Source: GCA-2746795 sp964643965 (GTDB lineage Bacteria; Chloroflexota; Anaerolineae; Promineifilales; Promineifilaceae). From it: 64,000 nt of DNA. The stretch is taken from NCBI GenBank assembly GCA_964643965.1, contig CAZXVH010000008.1, positions 28,252-92,251 of the forward strand, in the 5' to 3' direction. Every line of letters begins with the position of its first letter. The stretch's first letter is position 1. The notes under the pieces were generated by a model, which was given only the letters and a program-made list of their open reading frames with translations, was not told the DNA's origin and did not search any database. Position numbers and translations under genes: made by a program. Below, one piece after another: positions 16,880-25,596 of this stretch.

Positions 16880-17221
16880 TTAATCTTTCAACTTCGGATT
16901 GTTAGCATGGCGCTCTTTATCCCGGCCTGTTTTCTTGGCCATGTTTTTGTGGAACGCTTCCGTCAGGTCGGCGCCAGTTTGGTTAGCGAGGCAGATGAGG
17001 ACAAACAGTACGTCGGCAAACTCGTCCGCCAGGTCATAATCTTCGTCTGATTTTTTGAAGGATTGCTCGCCGTAGAGTCGGGCCATGATGCGGGCTACTT
17101 CACCGACCTCTTCCATGAGAACGGCCGTGTTGGTCAGCTCTGAATAATAGCGCACACCAATGGTCGTGACCCATTTATCCACTATTTCCTGGCACTCCTT
17201 CAGGGTGATTTCCTCTTTCAT
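16880..17221 (-). CDS. MazG-like nucleotide pyrophosphohydrolase
   Basis: A 113-residue all-alpha NTP-PPase. The metal-binding pattern is LMEEVGEVARIM (EExxE at about 36-40) and LADEFADVLFVLICLAN (ExxD at about 67-70). This short type (like MazG-domain protein RS21-C6/YpjD group) hydrolyses (d)NTPs to monophosphates, probably house-cleaning. Ends in a basic tail. Located between acyl-CoA dehydrogenase and MaoC genes on the same strand but with no metabolic link to them. Confidence 0.87.
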   Translation of the reverse strand: MKEEITLKECQEIVDKWVTTIGVRYYSELTNTAVLMEEVGEVARIMARLYGEQSFKKSDEDYDLADEFADVLFVLICLANQTGADLTEAFHKNMAKKTGRDKERHANNPKLKD

Positions 17222-17311
17222 TGATTCGCCCGTTCTCCGATTAGTCCTAAAAAGATTTCAATTGTTAAATGGTGCCGATTGTCTCTGGAAACGGCCGTTA
17301 TGTCCATTATT

Positions 17312-19009
17312 TTAGGCGGGCAGTGGCAGATCATTCGCCAGCGCAGTGGCTTCAGTGGCGTCTAAACCTGTAATTAGATCAATGGGAGTTTGGGCAAAGC
17401 GATGGGCGGCAGCCAGGGAACGGCCGTCTTGCTCATGCGTCAGTGACCATTGGGCGTGTTCTACCAACAGGGCCAGTTGTAAGGCGCGGCTCAAGGTGAG
17501 GGCGAAACGGCGAGCGCCGGCTTCCACGGCCGGCTGTCCCTGGTTCATGGTTTGTAACAGCCAGTTTTCTGCGTGGGCCACGGCCGTTATCGCTTGTTGC
17601 CCCATTTCTGCCAACAGAGGGCGCCCGGTTGAGCGGGCGCAACGCTGCACCTTGTTTTTCAACGCTTGCAGCCCTTCGCCTTCCTCTTTGCTCAGGGCGC
17701 GGAGGGCATCTAGCGCCAACACATTGGTCGTGCCTTCCCAGATGGGCAAAACCTGGCTGTCACGCAGCAGGACGGGCAGGCCAGTATCTTCTATGTAACC
17801 CGCGCCGCCGAACGCTTCCAACACTTCGCTGGCGCTGGCGATTGCCTGTTTGCCCGTTACCAGCTTGTTGAGCGACGTGAGCAGACGCAGCAAATACCCT
17901 TCTTCAGCGCTGATCTCGCCGCTTTCTTCTTTGCCGATTAGCTCGACCACGTAGAAGCTGAGCATAAAGGCGGCTTCAAACTCTGCTTGCAGGTCGGCCA
18001 GAGTATCGACATGCAGCGGCTTTTGCGCCAGGCTGGCCCCAAACGCTTCCCGTTTCTGGGCGTAATCACGCGCCAGCGCCAGACCACGCCGCATGAAGGA
18101 AACGGCCGTTACGCTGTTCCAGGTGCGCGTCAGATGCAGCATGGGGATGATATTGCGCACCCCATTCGCCAATTCCATGACGGGCACGGCCGGCGCCCCG
18201 TGCAAATAAAGCTCGGCGGTGGGCACTTTGCGCGTACCTAGTTTGTCTTTGAGACGGGCCACTTCGATGTGGCGTAATCTGTTATTCTCATCCCGCAACT
18301 CGACATAAAACAAGGCCAACCCGCGACCGCCGCCGGGATTGCCTTCTGGTCGGGCCAGCGTCAACGCTATCTGGCTGGTGGTGGCGCTGGTGAACCATTT
18401 ACGACCATACAGCCGCCATTCCCCATCTTCCTGCCGGGCGACGGTTTCCGATTGGCCCACATCGGAGCCGCCGGTGGCTTCCGTCATCCATTGGCCGCTG
18501 GTCCAAAACTGGGCCGGATCGCGGCTGGTGAGATGGGGGATAGCGTGGTCGATGAGCGCTTGATTGCCGGATTTGAGCAAGGTGCGGGCCGCGCCATCAC
18601 TCATGGCCAGGGGACAGGTGTAGACATCGGTGGAGGGGTGGAAGAGATAGGCGCGAACGAACTGGTTGAGGCGGTCAAAACGGCCGTAGCGATTTTCATA
18701 CGCTGCGGCCACCACGCCAAACTCCGCCGCCAGCTTTTCGGCGCGACGCCAGAGTGGGGTCACTTCGATTTGGTCGATGCGGTTTCCCCAGGGGTCCCAC
18801 TGCGTCAGCGTCGGTTCGTTGAGGCGGTCGGCGAGCTGCGCCTGGTACAAATCGCCGCCGGAAAGCTCTCCCAGTTCGCGCAGCGCCGGTAAGATTTCCC
18901 TGTAGATTTCGGGAGGTAAGACGCGGCGCAGATAGGAGATGAGGACGCGATCTTGATCGTATTGGTTGCCCAGGGTGGGGGCGGGTTGGTTAAACGGTTG
19001 GAAGTTCAT
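17312..19009 (-). CDS. AidB-like acyl-CoA dehydrogenase
   Basis: A 565-residue flavoprotein longer than classic acyl-CoA dehydrogenases and close to AidB-type members. WMTEATGGSDVGQSET is the family signature near the flavin; the region SASEVLEAFGGAGYIEDTG and LPIWEGTTNVLALDALRAL contain the catalytic-loop and FAD-contact segments of AidB-like enzymes. AidB protects DNA against alkylation in E. coli, but many homologues sit in catabolic clusters, as here beside MaoC. AGGAGCTAGTT before the ATG at 19009 decides the start; the frame extends 12 codons further into hairpin repeat copy 4. The substrate is unknown. Confidence 0.88.
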   Translation of the reverse strand: MNFQPFNQPAPTLGNQYDQDRVLISYLRRVLPPEIYREILPALRELGELSGGDLYQAQLADRLNEPTLTQWDPWGNRIDQIEVTPLWRRAEKLAAEFGVVAAAYENRYGRFDRLNQFVRAYLFHPSTDVYTCPLAMSDGAARTLLKSGNQALIDHAIPHLTSRDPAQFWTSGQWMTEATGGSDVGQSETVARQEDGEWRLYGRKWFTSATTSQIALTLARPEGNPGGGRGLALFYVELRDENNRLRHIEVARLKDKLGTRKVPTAELYLHGAPAVPVMELANGVRNIIPMLHLTRTWNSVTAVSFMRRGLALARDYAQKREAFGASLAQKPLHVDTLADLQAEFEAAFMLSFYVVELIGKEESGEISAEEGYLLRLLTSLNKLVTGKQAIASASEVLEAFGGAGYIEDTGLPVLLRDSQVLPIWEGTTNVLALDALRALSKEEGEGLQALKNKVQRCARSTGRPLLAEMGQQAITAVAHAENWLLQTMNQGQPAVEAGARRFALTLSRALQLALLVEHAQWSLTHEQDGRSLAAAHRFAQTPIDLITGLDATEATALANDLPLPA

Positions 19010-19025
19010 AACTAGCTCCTTGTGG

Positions 19026-19059
19026 AGAAGTTCAACTTTTCCCAAAAAGTTGAACTTCT
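19026..19059. repeat. Hairpin repeat family A, copy 4
   Basis: AGAAGTTCAACTTTT and AAAAGTTGAACTTCT arms around CCCA. It stands in the 61-nt spacer between the decayed arsR/permease chimera and the acyl-CoA dehydrogenase start, ending 16 nt upstream of that ATG. Confidence 0.8.
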
Positions 19060-19069
19060 TGGCAGTAAG

Positions 19070-19426
19070 TTACATCTCAATACTTAAATCTGCGGTGAGG
19101 ACAAAATTGGCCTGTCCTTCCCGGCCACACAAAACCCGCTTTTGCAGGCGCTCCGGATCAAAGAACTCGCGGAACCATTGCTGCCACTGAACGGCCGTTT
19201 CCGGCTCAATCGTGTAATAAATCCAACGGCCGTCCAGTCGGTCGCGCCCAGAGCTGATCAATCCGGCTTCGCTGAGGGCGGCAAAGACACGCAGCCGGAA
19301 GGAATGCACGATTGTAACCAGAAAAATTATACCGCCCAGGAGCATGAGGATTTCAGGCGCGTTGTAAAAAAAGTTGAGCCATTGACCCTTATCATACTTA
19401 CTTTCCTGTTCTCCCCACATCATCAA
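19070..19426 (-). pseudogene. Chimeric remnant: permease N-terminal part joined to ArsR-type C-terminal part
   Basis: The open frame of about 116 residues has two unlike halves. The first (about 1-45) is one amphipathic plus one transmembrane helix (FFYNAPEILMLLGGIIFLV) like the start of the DUF318/YraQ-type permeases found beside redox-active disulfide proteins. The second (about 48-118) reads ALSEAGLISSGRDRLDGRWI and YYTIEPETAVQWQQW, with DPERLQKRVLCGREG, like the wing and tail of an ArsR-family repressor, whose DNA-binding helices are missing. Such an operon is normally arsR, disulfide protein, permease. The gene looks like the product of a deletion joining two genes. A genuine small membrane protein cannot be excluded. 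Confidence 0.45.
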
Positions 19427-19432
19427 AAACCA

Positions 19433-19496
19433 CTCGACTACTCGACTACTCGACTACCCGACTACTTGACTACCCGACTACTCGACTACCCGACTA
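19433..19496. repeat. Tandem octamer repeat, 8 copies of CYYGACTA
   Basis: Eight exact-length 8-bp units in a row (CTCGACTA, CCCGACTA or CTTGACTA), filling the space between the redox-active disulfide protein gene and the arsR/permease remnant. The 8-bp period would not keep frame and no coding function is likely. Confidence 0.92.
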
Positions 19497-19498
19497 AA

Positions 19499-19738
19499 TC
19501 AAGCATTTGCCAACCAATTCATCACTTCAGTTTCAGACGGCACACGCCCTGAAGAAACCACCTGCTCATTGATGACCAATCCGGGCGTGGCCAAGACGTT
19601 GTAAGCCATAATTTCGCTGTAATCCGACGCCTTTTCTATTTTAGCTTCAATGCCTAATTCGATCACAGCCATGTTGACAATATCTTCCAGGTGGGTGCAG
19701 TTTTTGCAGCCTGGGCCTAATACTTTCACAGTTACCAT
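19499..19738 (-). CDS. Redox-active disulfide protein 2, thioredoxin-like
   Basis: A 79-residue single thioredoxin-fold protein with the active site GPGCKNC (CxxC, Cys11 and Cys14), the cis-Pro loop ATPGLVINEQVV and SSGRVPSETEV. These small proteins usually stand between an arsR-type regulator and a permease in operons of thiol-linked or metalloid export. AGGAGTTGAAAC precedes the ATG. Here the neighbours appear to have collapsed into a single chimeric remnant, so the protein may have lost its partner. Confidence 0.9.
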   Translation of the reverse strand: MVTVKVLGPGCKNCTHLEDIVNMAVIELGIEAKIEKASDYSEIMAYNVLATPGLVINEQVVSSGRVPSETEVMNWLANA

Positions 19739-20070
19739 GTTTCAACTCCTATTTTAAGGGATTTTTATTTCAACAAACATTGGAATAGCTAATCGTAGTT
19801 TATGCTGGCTTGCCCTCTGCCCATAGTGACAAATGTCATAAACAAATGTGAACCTTGTCATTGTTCCAATGGATATTGAAATTTATTGGTTCATCATGCG
19901 CCAGCTTCATATTCACAGGTAACGGCCGTTCATTCCCTCTCTCCCCCACCTCCCAACCTGCCAGAAATCCTATCAGCACTAAACCCCAAAAATGAATAGG
20001 CTTCCATCACCCTGCCACTTTGTCCCTTTCTTCTTGACGCTCCCCACACCTTGCGCCACACTTATACGCT
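19739..20070. other. Spacer of 332 nt, no gene recognised
   Basis: A divergent spacer between the disulfide protein (minus) and the HAD fusion (plus). It holds one AACGGCCGTT copy (19921-19930), a TTGACG (20034-20039) that could be a -35 box, and TTATAC (20062-20067) directly before the downstream ATG. No open frame of quality is seen. Confidence 0.5.
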
Positions 20071-21171
20071 ATGATAAAAGCATTGATTTTTGACTTTGAC
20101 GGTTTGATTTTTGATTCGGAGATGCCGGATTATTTGTCTTGGAAAGAGACGTATGAAGCCTATGGTGTGGTTCTGCCTTTTGATCGCTGGCTGGAAAATA
20201 TCGGCTCCTCTGCCTTGTTTGATCCCTACGCCACCCTGGTTGAATTAGTGGGACGGCCGTTAGACCTGCAAGCGGTTCGTGTTCAGCGTGGAATGCGAGA
20301 CGAGGAACTGTTGGCGCAGCAGACCATCATGCCCGGCGTTTTGGCTTATTTGCAAACGGCGAGACAACTGGGATTGAAAACGGCCGTTGCTTCCAGCTCC
20401 TCTCATGCCTGGGTCGATTCCTTGCTGGCGCGGTTGGAGATCTCCCATCTATTTGATGCGGTGTGCTGCCGGGATGACGTGGGCGGCAAGACGAAGCCCA
20501 ATCCGGCTGTGTATCTGGCAGCTTTGGCCGCGCTCAATGTGTCAGCGGCGGAGGCGCTGGCCCTGGAAGATTCAGCCAACGGCGCCGAGGCGGCGCGGGC
20601 AGCCGGCATTTTCTGCGTGGTCGTCCCCAATGAATTAACCAGCCAGATGGTCTTTAACGCCGCCGATTACCGCCTAAACTCCCTGGCTGATATGCCGCTC
20701 AAACAACTGTTGAGCCACATCGCCGCCAATGGCGCTCCTTATCTTAACAGCAATGCCAAACGCCTGCGCGAGTTTCATGCAGCCGTGGGCGATCCCCTGC
20801 CAGCCCACATAACCTTGCGGGATGCAGATCATTTTGCTTTGCGTCAAAAGTTGATTGATGAGGAATATGGGGAAGTAACGGCCGTTTACCACCAAATCAT
20901 CACCGACCTGCAAGCTGGCGCCAACCTGGATCCCGTAGCCGCTCTGACGCCGTTGGTTCATGAACTGGCAGACCTGCTTTACGTCGTCTATGGCGCCATC
21001 GAAACATTGGGCATAGACGCCGACGCCATCTTCCAGGAAGTGCATCGCGCCAACCTGCAAAAAGCAGGCGGCCCCCGCCGCGCAGATGGCAAAATCCTCA
21101 AGCCGCCCGGTTGGCAGCCAGCCGATGTCCAATCAATTATTCGTAAACAAATAGAAGAGAACGCCGCCTGA
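20071..21171 (+). CDS. HAD phosphatase fused to MazG/PRA-PH-like pyrophosphohydrolase
   Basis: A 366-residue two-domain protein. Residues 1-215 are a HAD hydrolase of the beta-phosphoglucomutase-like type: nucleophile Asp8 and Asp10 (FDFDG), Ser/Thr motif VASSSSHAW (about 107-114), Lys142 (KTKPNPAVY) and EDSANGAEAA (166-175). Residues about 222-350 form an all-alpha NTP-pyrophosphohydrolase domain with EExxE at 264-268 (DEEYGEV) and ExxD at 298-301 (HELADLL). The fusion could remove pyrophosphate then phosphate from one nucleotide or metabolite (inference). The sequence before the ATG lacks a Shine-Dalgarno; the family start and DFDG distance support this ATG. Confidence 0.88.
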   Translation: MIKALIFDFDGLIFDSEMPDYLSWKETYEAYGVVLPFDRWLENIGSSALFDPYATLVELVGRPLDLQAVRVQRGMRDEELLAQQTIMPGVLAYLQTARQLGLKTAVASSSSHAWVDSLLARLEISHLFDAVCCRDDVGGKTKPNPAVYLAALAALNVSAAEALALEDSANGAEAARAAGIFCVVVPNELTSQMVFNAADYRLNSLADMPLKQLLSHIAANGAPYLNSNAKRLREFHAAVGDPLPAHITLRDADHFALRQKLIDEEYGEVTAVYHQIITDLQAGANLDPVAALTPLVHELADLLYVVYGAIETLGIDADAIFQEVHRANLQKAGGPRRADGKILKPPGWQPADVQSIIRKQIEENAA

Positions 21172-21215
21172 ACCTGTCGAAGGCAGTTCACCGCCGCCTG
21201 AGCCTGTCAAAGGCA
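21162..21215. repeat. Direct repeat, two 24-bp copies at 30-bp spacing
   Basis: CGCCGCCTGARCCTGTCRAAGGCA occurs at 21162-21185 and 21192-21215, with two mismatches. The first copy overlaps the stop codon region of the HAD fusion. The core CCTGAGCCTGTCGAAGG is the reverse complement relative of the repeat at 29071-29102. Confidence 0.75.
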
Positions 21216-21241
21216 ACTTGACAGCATCGAAAACAAACGGG

Positions 21242-21676
21242 TTAAAAACCTTGGGGAATAGAACCTGGCAACTCTAACATCTCACTCACCATGCGGCGTA
21301 ATTCTTGAGGCATAAACGGCTTGTTCAGGTACAAATCCACCTCTTGAAAATGAGCGATGAGCCGATGTTCCGGGGCGTTGTAGGCGGTCAGCACAATGAT
21401 CTTTTGCGGTTTAACCGCTTTGGCGATAATCGTTTTCAGCACATCCCAGCCGTTCATATCTGGCAGGCCGATGTCGAGAATAAGCAGATCAGGCTTTACC
21501 TTTCCCATTAACTCAATGGCATCATAGCCATTAAACGCATGGTGAAAATGGAGGGGTAGCGGCTCCAACGTCAGGCGAATTAATTCATAAATGCCTTCAT
21601 CATCTTCGACACTAACAACGGTGGGTTTTGTGATTTCAGTCAATGTTGCCAGCCTTGTTGTGGTAAACAACTCCAA
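21242..21676 (-). CDS. Single-domain response regulator (CheY-like)
   Basis: A receiver-only protein of about 144 residues. The acidic pair Asp25/Asp26 (VEDDEG), phospho-acceptor Asp68 (LILDIGLPDMNGW), Thr97 (VLTAYN) and Lys119 (LNKPF) are all present. No output domain follows, so it must act through protein contacts. The frame begins with TTG at 21676 without a Shine-Dalgarno; another TTG at 21643 has AAGG upstream and would give a protein 11 residues shorter. No kinase gene is nearby. Confidence 0.88.
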   Translation of the reverse strand: MELFTTTRLATLTEITKPTVVSVEDDEGIYELIRLTLEPLPLHFHHAFNGYDAIELMGKVKPDLLILDIGLPDMNGWDVLKTIIAKAVKPQKIIVLTAYNAPEHRLIAHFQEVDLYLNKPFMPQELRRMVSEMLELPGSIPQGF

Positions 21677-21696
21677 TCTTGGTACGCAGGTACTAT

Positions 21697-21702
21697 ATTA
21701 TA
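21697..21702 (-). promoter_or_regulatory. -10 box of the response regulator gene
   Basis: Minus strand reads GGTATAAT, a consensus TATAAT about 20 nt upstream of the first possible start codon, giving a very short leader. No clear -35 box. Confidence 0.5.
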
Positions 21703-21829
21703 CCGATAATCTCTCATCTTAAAAACGCCCCTTTTCATGAGCATAATCAAGGGCGCTGTGTCTGTCCATAACGCCAGAGTACGGGTGCGCGTCATGAGAT
21801 TGAATTAGCGTTTTAAAAATAACAGCTAC

Positions 21830-23002
21830 TTAATGATGGAAAAGCCGCGTACCGGTCAGGGCCATCACCATACCATATTCATCACAAGCTTCAACCACGC
21901 TATCATCCCGGATGGAGCCGCCGGGCTGAGCCACAAAGCGCACCCCGCTTTGCCGGGCGCGGTCGATGCTGTCTCGGAAGGGGAAGAAAGCGTCAGAACC
22001 GAGAACGACATCGGTTAGTTGATCCAGCCAGGCTCGTTTTTCGGCCGCTGTCAGTCGGAGGGGTGTTTCGCTAAAACTTTGCTGCCACACGGCTTCTTCG
22101 GCCGGGGTGAGCGCTTCCAATAAATATTGGTCAATGGCATTATCTCGTTCCGTGCGCCCGATTTTTTCACGGAAGGGCAAATTGAGTACCTGCGGATGCT
22201 GGCGTAAATACCAGGTATCTGCTTTAGAGCCGGCCAGGCGAGTGCAGTGAATGCGTGACTGCTGCCCCGCGCCCACGCCGATGGCCTGCCCCTCTTTCAC
22301 AAAACAAACCGAATTCGACTGCGTGTATTTCAAGGTTAATAAGGCCACTACCATATCTCGTTTGGCGCTCTCCGGCAGTTCTTTGTTGGCTGTTACGATC
22401 TCAGTTAAATCATCATAAGTGGGGATGGCGTCGTTCTGTTTTTGCTCCAGGAAGAGGCCAAATAACTGCCGCGTTTCCTGGGCTGGCGGTTCGTAATCAG
22501 GGTCAATCTGGATGATGCGGTAACCGCCCCCCTTTTTGTGCTGCAAAATATCCAGCGCTTCCGGCTCATAATCAGGGGCGATGACGCCATCCGATACTTC
22601 GTTTTTGAGCAGAGTAGCTGTGGACACATCCACCACATCGCTCAGAGCGGCCCAATCGCCAAAAGAGGAGATGCGGTCTGCGCCTCGCGCCCGGGCGTAG
22701 GCGGCCGCCAGGAGAGATAGCTCACCAGAACCGGTGAAGTAAGCCTGGCGCAGCGCGTCGTTCAAGGGCATACCCACCGCTGCCCCGGCCGGACTGACAT
22801 GTTTAAATGAGGCAGCGGCGGGCAGTCCCGTTGCCTGCTTGAGTTCGCGCACCAACTGCCAGGAGTTGAGGGCGTCTAATAAATTGATGAAGCCCGGTGC
22901 GCCATTGAGCATGGTGATGGGCAGCGCCCCCTTGTTGACATAAATACGAGCAGGCGTCTGGTGTGGATTCATCCCATAGCGCAGTTCGATTTCTGAAGAC
23001 AT
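21830..23002 (-). CDS. purH: AICAR transformylase, stand-alone C-terminal half of PurH
   Basis: A 390-residue protein that is the AICAR formyltransferase domain: it transfers the formyl group of 10-formyl-THF to AICAR, the ninth step of purine synthesis. It starts [20 protein letters not shown], exactly where the second domain of ordinary PurH begins (LRYGxNPHQ). The catalytic Lys-His pair lies in [13 protein letters not shown]. Other family blocks are [45 protein letters not shown] and [13 protein letters not shown]. It has its own ribosome site (AAAAAGGA), showing a true gene split and not a frameshift. The cyclohydrolase half is the next gene upstream. Confidence 0.93.
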   Translation of the reverse strand: MSSEIELRYGMNPHQTPARIYVNKGALPITMLNGAPGFINLLDALNSWQLVRELKQATGLPAAASFKHVSPAGAAVGMPLNDALRQAYFTGSGELSLLAAAYARARGADRISSFGDWAALSDVVDVSTATLLKNEVSDGVIAPDYEPEALDILQHKKGGGYRIIQIDPDYEPPAQETRQLFGLFLEQKQNDAIPTYDDLTEIVTANKELPESAKRDMVVALLTLKYTQSNSVCFVKEGQAIGVGAGQQSRIHCTRLAGSKADTWYLRQHPQVLNLPFREKIGRTERDNAIDQYLLEALTPAEEAVWQQSFSETPLRLTAAEKRAWLDQLTDVVLGSDAFFPFRDSIDRARQSGVRFVAQPGGSIRDDSVVEACDEYGMVMALTGTRLFHH

Positions 23003-23069
23003 GACGTATCCTTTTTATAGTGCGTATAAGGCCGAAGGTGATTGTTTTACAAAAGATTAAAGATCGCAA

Positions 23070-23657
<588 letters not shown>

Positions 23658-23771
23658 GCGTGAAATTTACCACAAGGGAAAACGGCCGTCGAGAGCAGAT
23701 CGGTGGCAGATATGCGTAATTTAGGTTGATGAACGTTTTAGCGGGTATTGATGCAGTGGAAAAGGGGGGTG

Positions 23772-23780
23772 TGGTATAAT
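23772..23780 (+). promoter_or_regulatory. Extended -10 promoter of the DUF1269-like gene
   Basis: TGGTATAAT: a TG dinucleotide one base before a perfect TATAAT. A TTGATG (23748-23753) is 21 nt upstream, too far for a standard -35 element. The leader to the ATG is about 35 nt and contains AAGGAGAG. Confidence 0.6.
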
Positions 23781-23822
23781 GTGGCAAATCCGTTTCAGTT
23801 CTAAATTTAAGGAGAGAATACC

Positions 23823-24793
23823 ATGACAGTTGGTCCACTTCACCTGGTAGTAATTGCCTTTGATGATGACAAAGTTGTTTCAGAAATTGGTAAACAACTA
23901 GAGAAAGTGCGCAAGCAAGGCATCATTCGCCTGTTTGATTTTTTGTATGTCCTCAAACATGAAGATGGCGCGTTGGCCTTTAAGGAGATGAGCGATCTAT
24001 CCGACGATGAAAAGTTCCAATACGGNNNNNNNNNNNNNNNNNNNNNNNNNNNNNNNNNNNNNNNNNNNNNNNNNNNNNNNNNNNNNNNNNNNNNNNNNNN
24101 NNNNNNNNNNNNNNNNNNNNNNNNNTGGCGCAAGGTTTAATAAACCCGGAAGCGTTTAAGATTGTAGGCGCCGAGCTAGAGGTGTTGTTGGATGCGGCGA
24201 AACGGTTGGAAGAAACGGCCGTTGCTGAAGCAATGGTGACCATGGCGTCTGCCACAGCCGCCAAAGAAGAGGCTGAAGCTGAAGCCAGGCAAGTTAAAAT
24301 GGCCGCCGCCGCTGCCGTAATGCTGGCTGAAGAAAGAGCCGCCAAAGCAGTGGCCGAAGCCAAAGAAGTGGAAGAATTGACGGCGGCCGAAGCGGCGCTG
24401 CTGCATGACGCAGCCGAGCAAGATCGGCGCGAGGCTGAAGAAGTGCGTCTGGCAGCGTTAAAAGTGAAAGAACAGGCTGTCGAAGAAGCCCGTGAAGTGG
24501 TGGCTGCGTCTAAAGTGGTGGAAGCAGCTGCAATGGAAGAGGCCGCAGAGACAATCGCCGAAGCGCGTCAAATTGAAGAAGACGCCATTCGCCGGGCGGC
24601 AGCCGTCATGGAAGCGGCCGACGAAGCGCAGGCTCAGGCGGTGATGCGTACCATTCAAACATTATTAACGGCCGAGATTATTGAACAAGAAGCGATGGAA
24701 GAGGCCGTGAACGCCGTTATTGCCGCTGAAATTGTGGAACAAATGGCAGCTGAACGGGCCGGCCGGGCGCTCTTGAGTGGCAGACTGCGTTAA
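23823..24793 (+). CDS. DUF1269/DUF6325-like protein with long Ala/Glu helical tail (interrupted by assembly gap)
   Basis: The first 68 residues (TVGPLHLVVIAFDDD, EKVRKQGIIRLFDFLYVLK, MSDLSDDEKFQYG) match the start of DUF1269-type proteins. After the 100-N gap, the frame from 24128 reads AQGLINPEAFKIVGAELE, like the end of the same domain (AxGLIxxEAxxxVGAEL), so one gene very likely spans the gap and the missing piece is its glycine/alanine-rich middle. A tail of about 200 residues follows, almost wholly Ala, Glu, Val, Lys, Arg in EARxVxxAxAxxxA-style heptads, predicted as a long charged helix or coiled coil. Function unknown. The frame on the two sides differs because the gap length is arbitrary. 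AAGGAGAG precedes the ATG. Confidence 0.72.
24026..24125. other. Assembly gap of 100 N
   Basis: Exactly 100 N, a placeholder of unknown true length, inside the DUF1269-like gene. The protein family argues that roughly the middle of one domain is missing here. Confidence 0.98.
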
Positions 24794-24837
24794 AAATCAT
24801 GGGCGAGGCGGCGTGGTCGCAACGGCCGCTCTTGCAT

Positions 24838-24866
24838 TTGACCACTGTATCCCCCTCATGTATAAT
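24838..24866 (+). promoter_or_regulatory. Sigma-70-type promoter of the rpmH operon
   Basis: TTGACC (24838-24843), a 17-nt spacer and TATAAT (24861-24866), the best consensus promoter in the window. It drives the rpmH-rnpA-yidD-yidC-jag operon with a leader of about 90 nt. Confidence 0.82.
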
Positions 24867-24927
24867 CATGCGTCGCTTTGAAAAAGCGATTTGAGGTGCA
24901 TTCTTACTATATTCGTAAACAATTACT

Positions 24928-24952
24928 CCAGGGCGAAAGCCCTGGTTTTTTT
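24928..24952 (+). terminator. Intrinsic terminator (possible attenuator) in the rpmH leader
   Basis: Stem CCAGGGC / GCCCTGG with a GAAA tetraloop, followed by seven T. It lies after the promoter and only 13 nt before the rpmH start codon, so transcripts ending here would never reach the operon. The GGGAGAA ribosome site directly follows the T-run. Confidence 0.8.
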
Positions 24953-24965
24953 GGGAGAATTTGAG

Positions 24966-25208
24966 ATGGTTAAGCGTACTTATCAACCTAAAATCCGCCG
25001 CCGGATGCGTGTTCACGGTTTTCGTCAACGCATGAAAACAAGTGCTGGTCGTGATATTTTAAAAAACCGTCGGGCCAAAGGGCGTCGAGTAATGTCGGTG
25101 TCCATGAACAATTACGGCAAACGTATCAACTGGAATGGTACTTCTGCAACTGGCTATCGCTCTGTGAAGCGGTATGGCGATGCATACAAGACCAAACCAG
25201 ACCGCTAA
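24966..25208 (+). CDS. rpmH: Ribosomal protein bL34 with C-terminal extension
   Basis: The first 46 residues are a normal bL34 ([43 protein letters not shown]), a 50S component. Ordinary bL34 ends at about residue 44-50, but here the frame continues for another 34 residues rich in Asn, Tyr, Gly and Lys ([20 protein letters not shown]) to give 80 residues. GGGAGAATTTGAG stands before the ATG. First gene of the conserved operon with rnpA, yidD, yidC and jag. Confidence 0.95.
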   Translation: MVKRTYQPKIRRRMRVHGFRQRMKTSAGRDILKNRRAKGRRVMSVSMNNYGKRINWNGTSATGYRSVKRYGDAYKTKPDR

Positions 25209-25224
25209 TTTCAGGCAATAGGTG

Positions 25225-25596
25225 ATGCTGCAAGCATCAAATCGTTTGCGGCATTCTGCCGATCTGAAACGGGTCAGGCAGCAGGGTCAGGGTCGCCCTC
25301 ATCCATTGGCCGTACTCCTTACAGTGGCCAATGATCTTGAAGTTAGTCGGTTTGCTTTTGTAGCCAGCCGGCGAGTGGGCAATGCGGTAAAGCGAAACCG
25401 GGCCAGACGCCTATTACGCGAGGTTGTGCGTTTGCATTTATCACAAATTGAACCGGGTTGGGATTGTATGTTTATTGCCCGCCAGGCGACCGCTCAAGCG
25501 ACATATGCTGAAGTGGAATCGGCCGTTCTCCAATTATTGGCGCGTAGTCACCTGTTAAAGGATTCACTCACATCTGATCCGGGGAGAACCTCATGA
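25225..25596 (+). CDS. rnpA: Ribonuclease P protein component
   Basis: A 123-residue basic protein that binds the RNase P RNA and helps cleave 5' leaders from pre-tRNA. Motifs: [36 protein letters not shown] (the RNR signature) and LLREVVR. The start could be this ATG or the GTG at 25222 just before it; both have only a weak ribosome site, suggesting coupling to rpmH 13-16 nt upstream. The stop overlaps the yidD start by 4 nt (ATGA). Confidence 0.95.
   Translation: MLQASNRLRHSADLKRVRQQGQGRPHPLAVLLTVANDLEVSRFAFVASRRVGNAVKRNRARRLLREVVRLHLSQIEPGWDCMFIARQATAQATYAEVESAVLQLLARSHLLKDSLTSDPGRTS

Noticed and set aside
19433..19496. CRISPR array
   Set aside because: The unit is 8 bp without spacers, so this is a simple tandem repeat.
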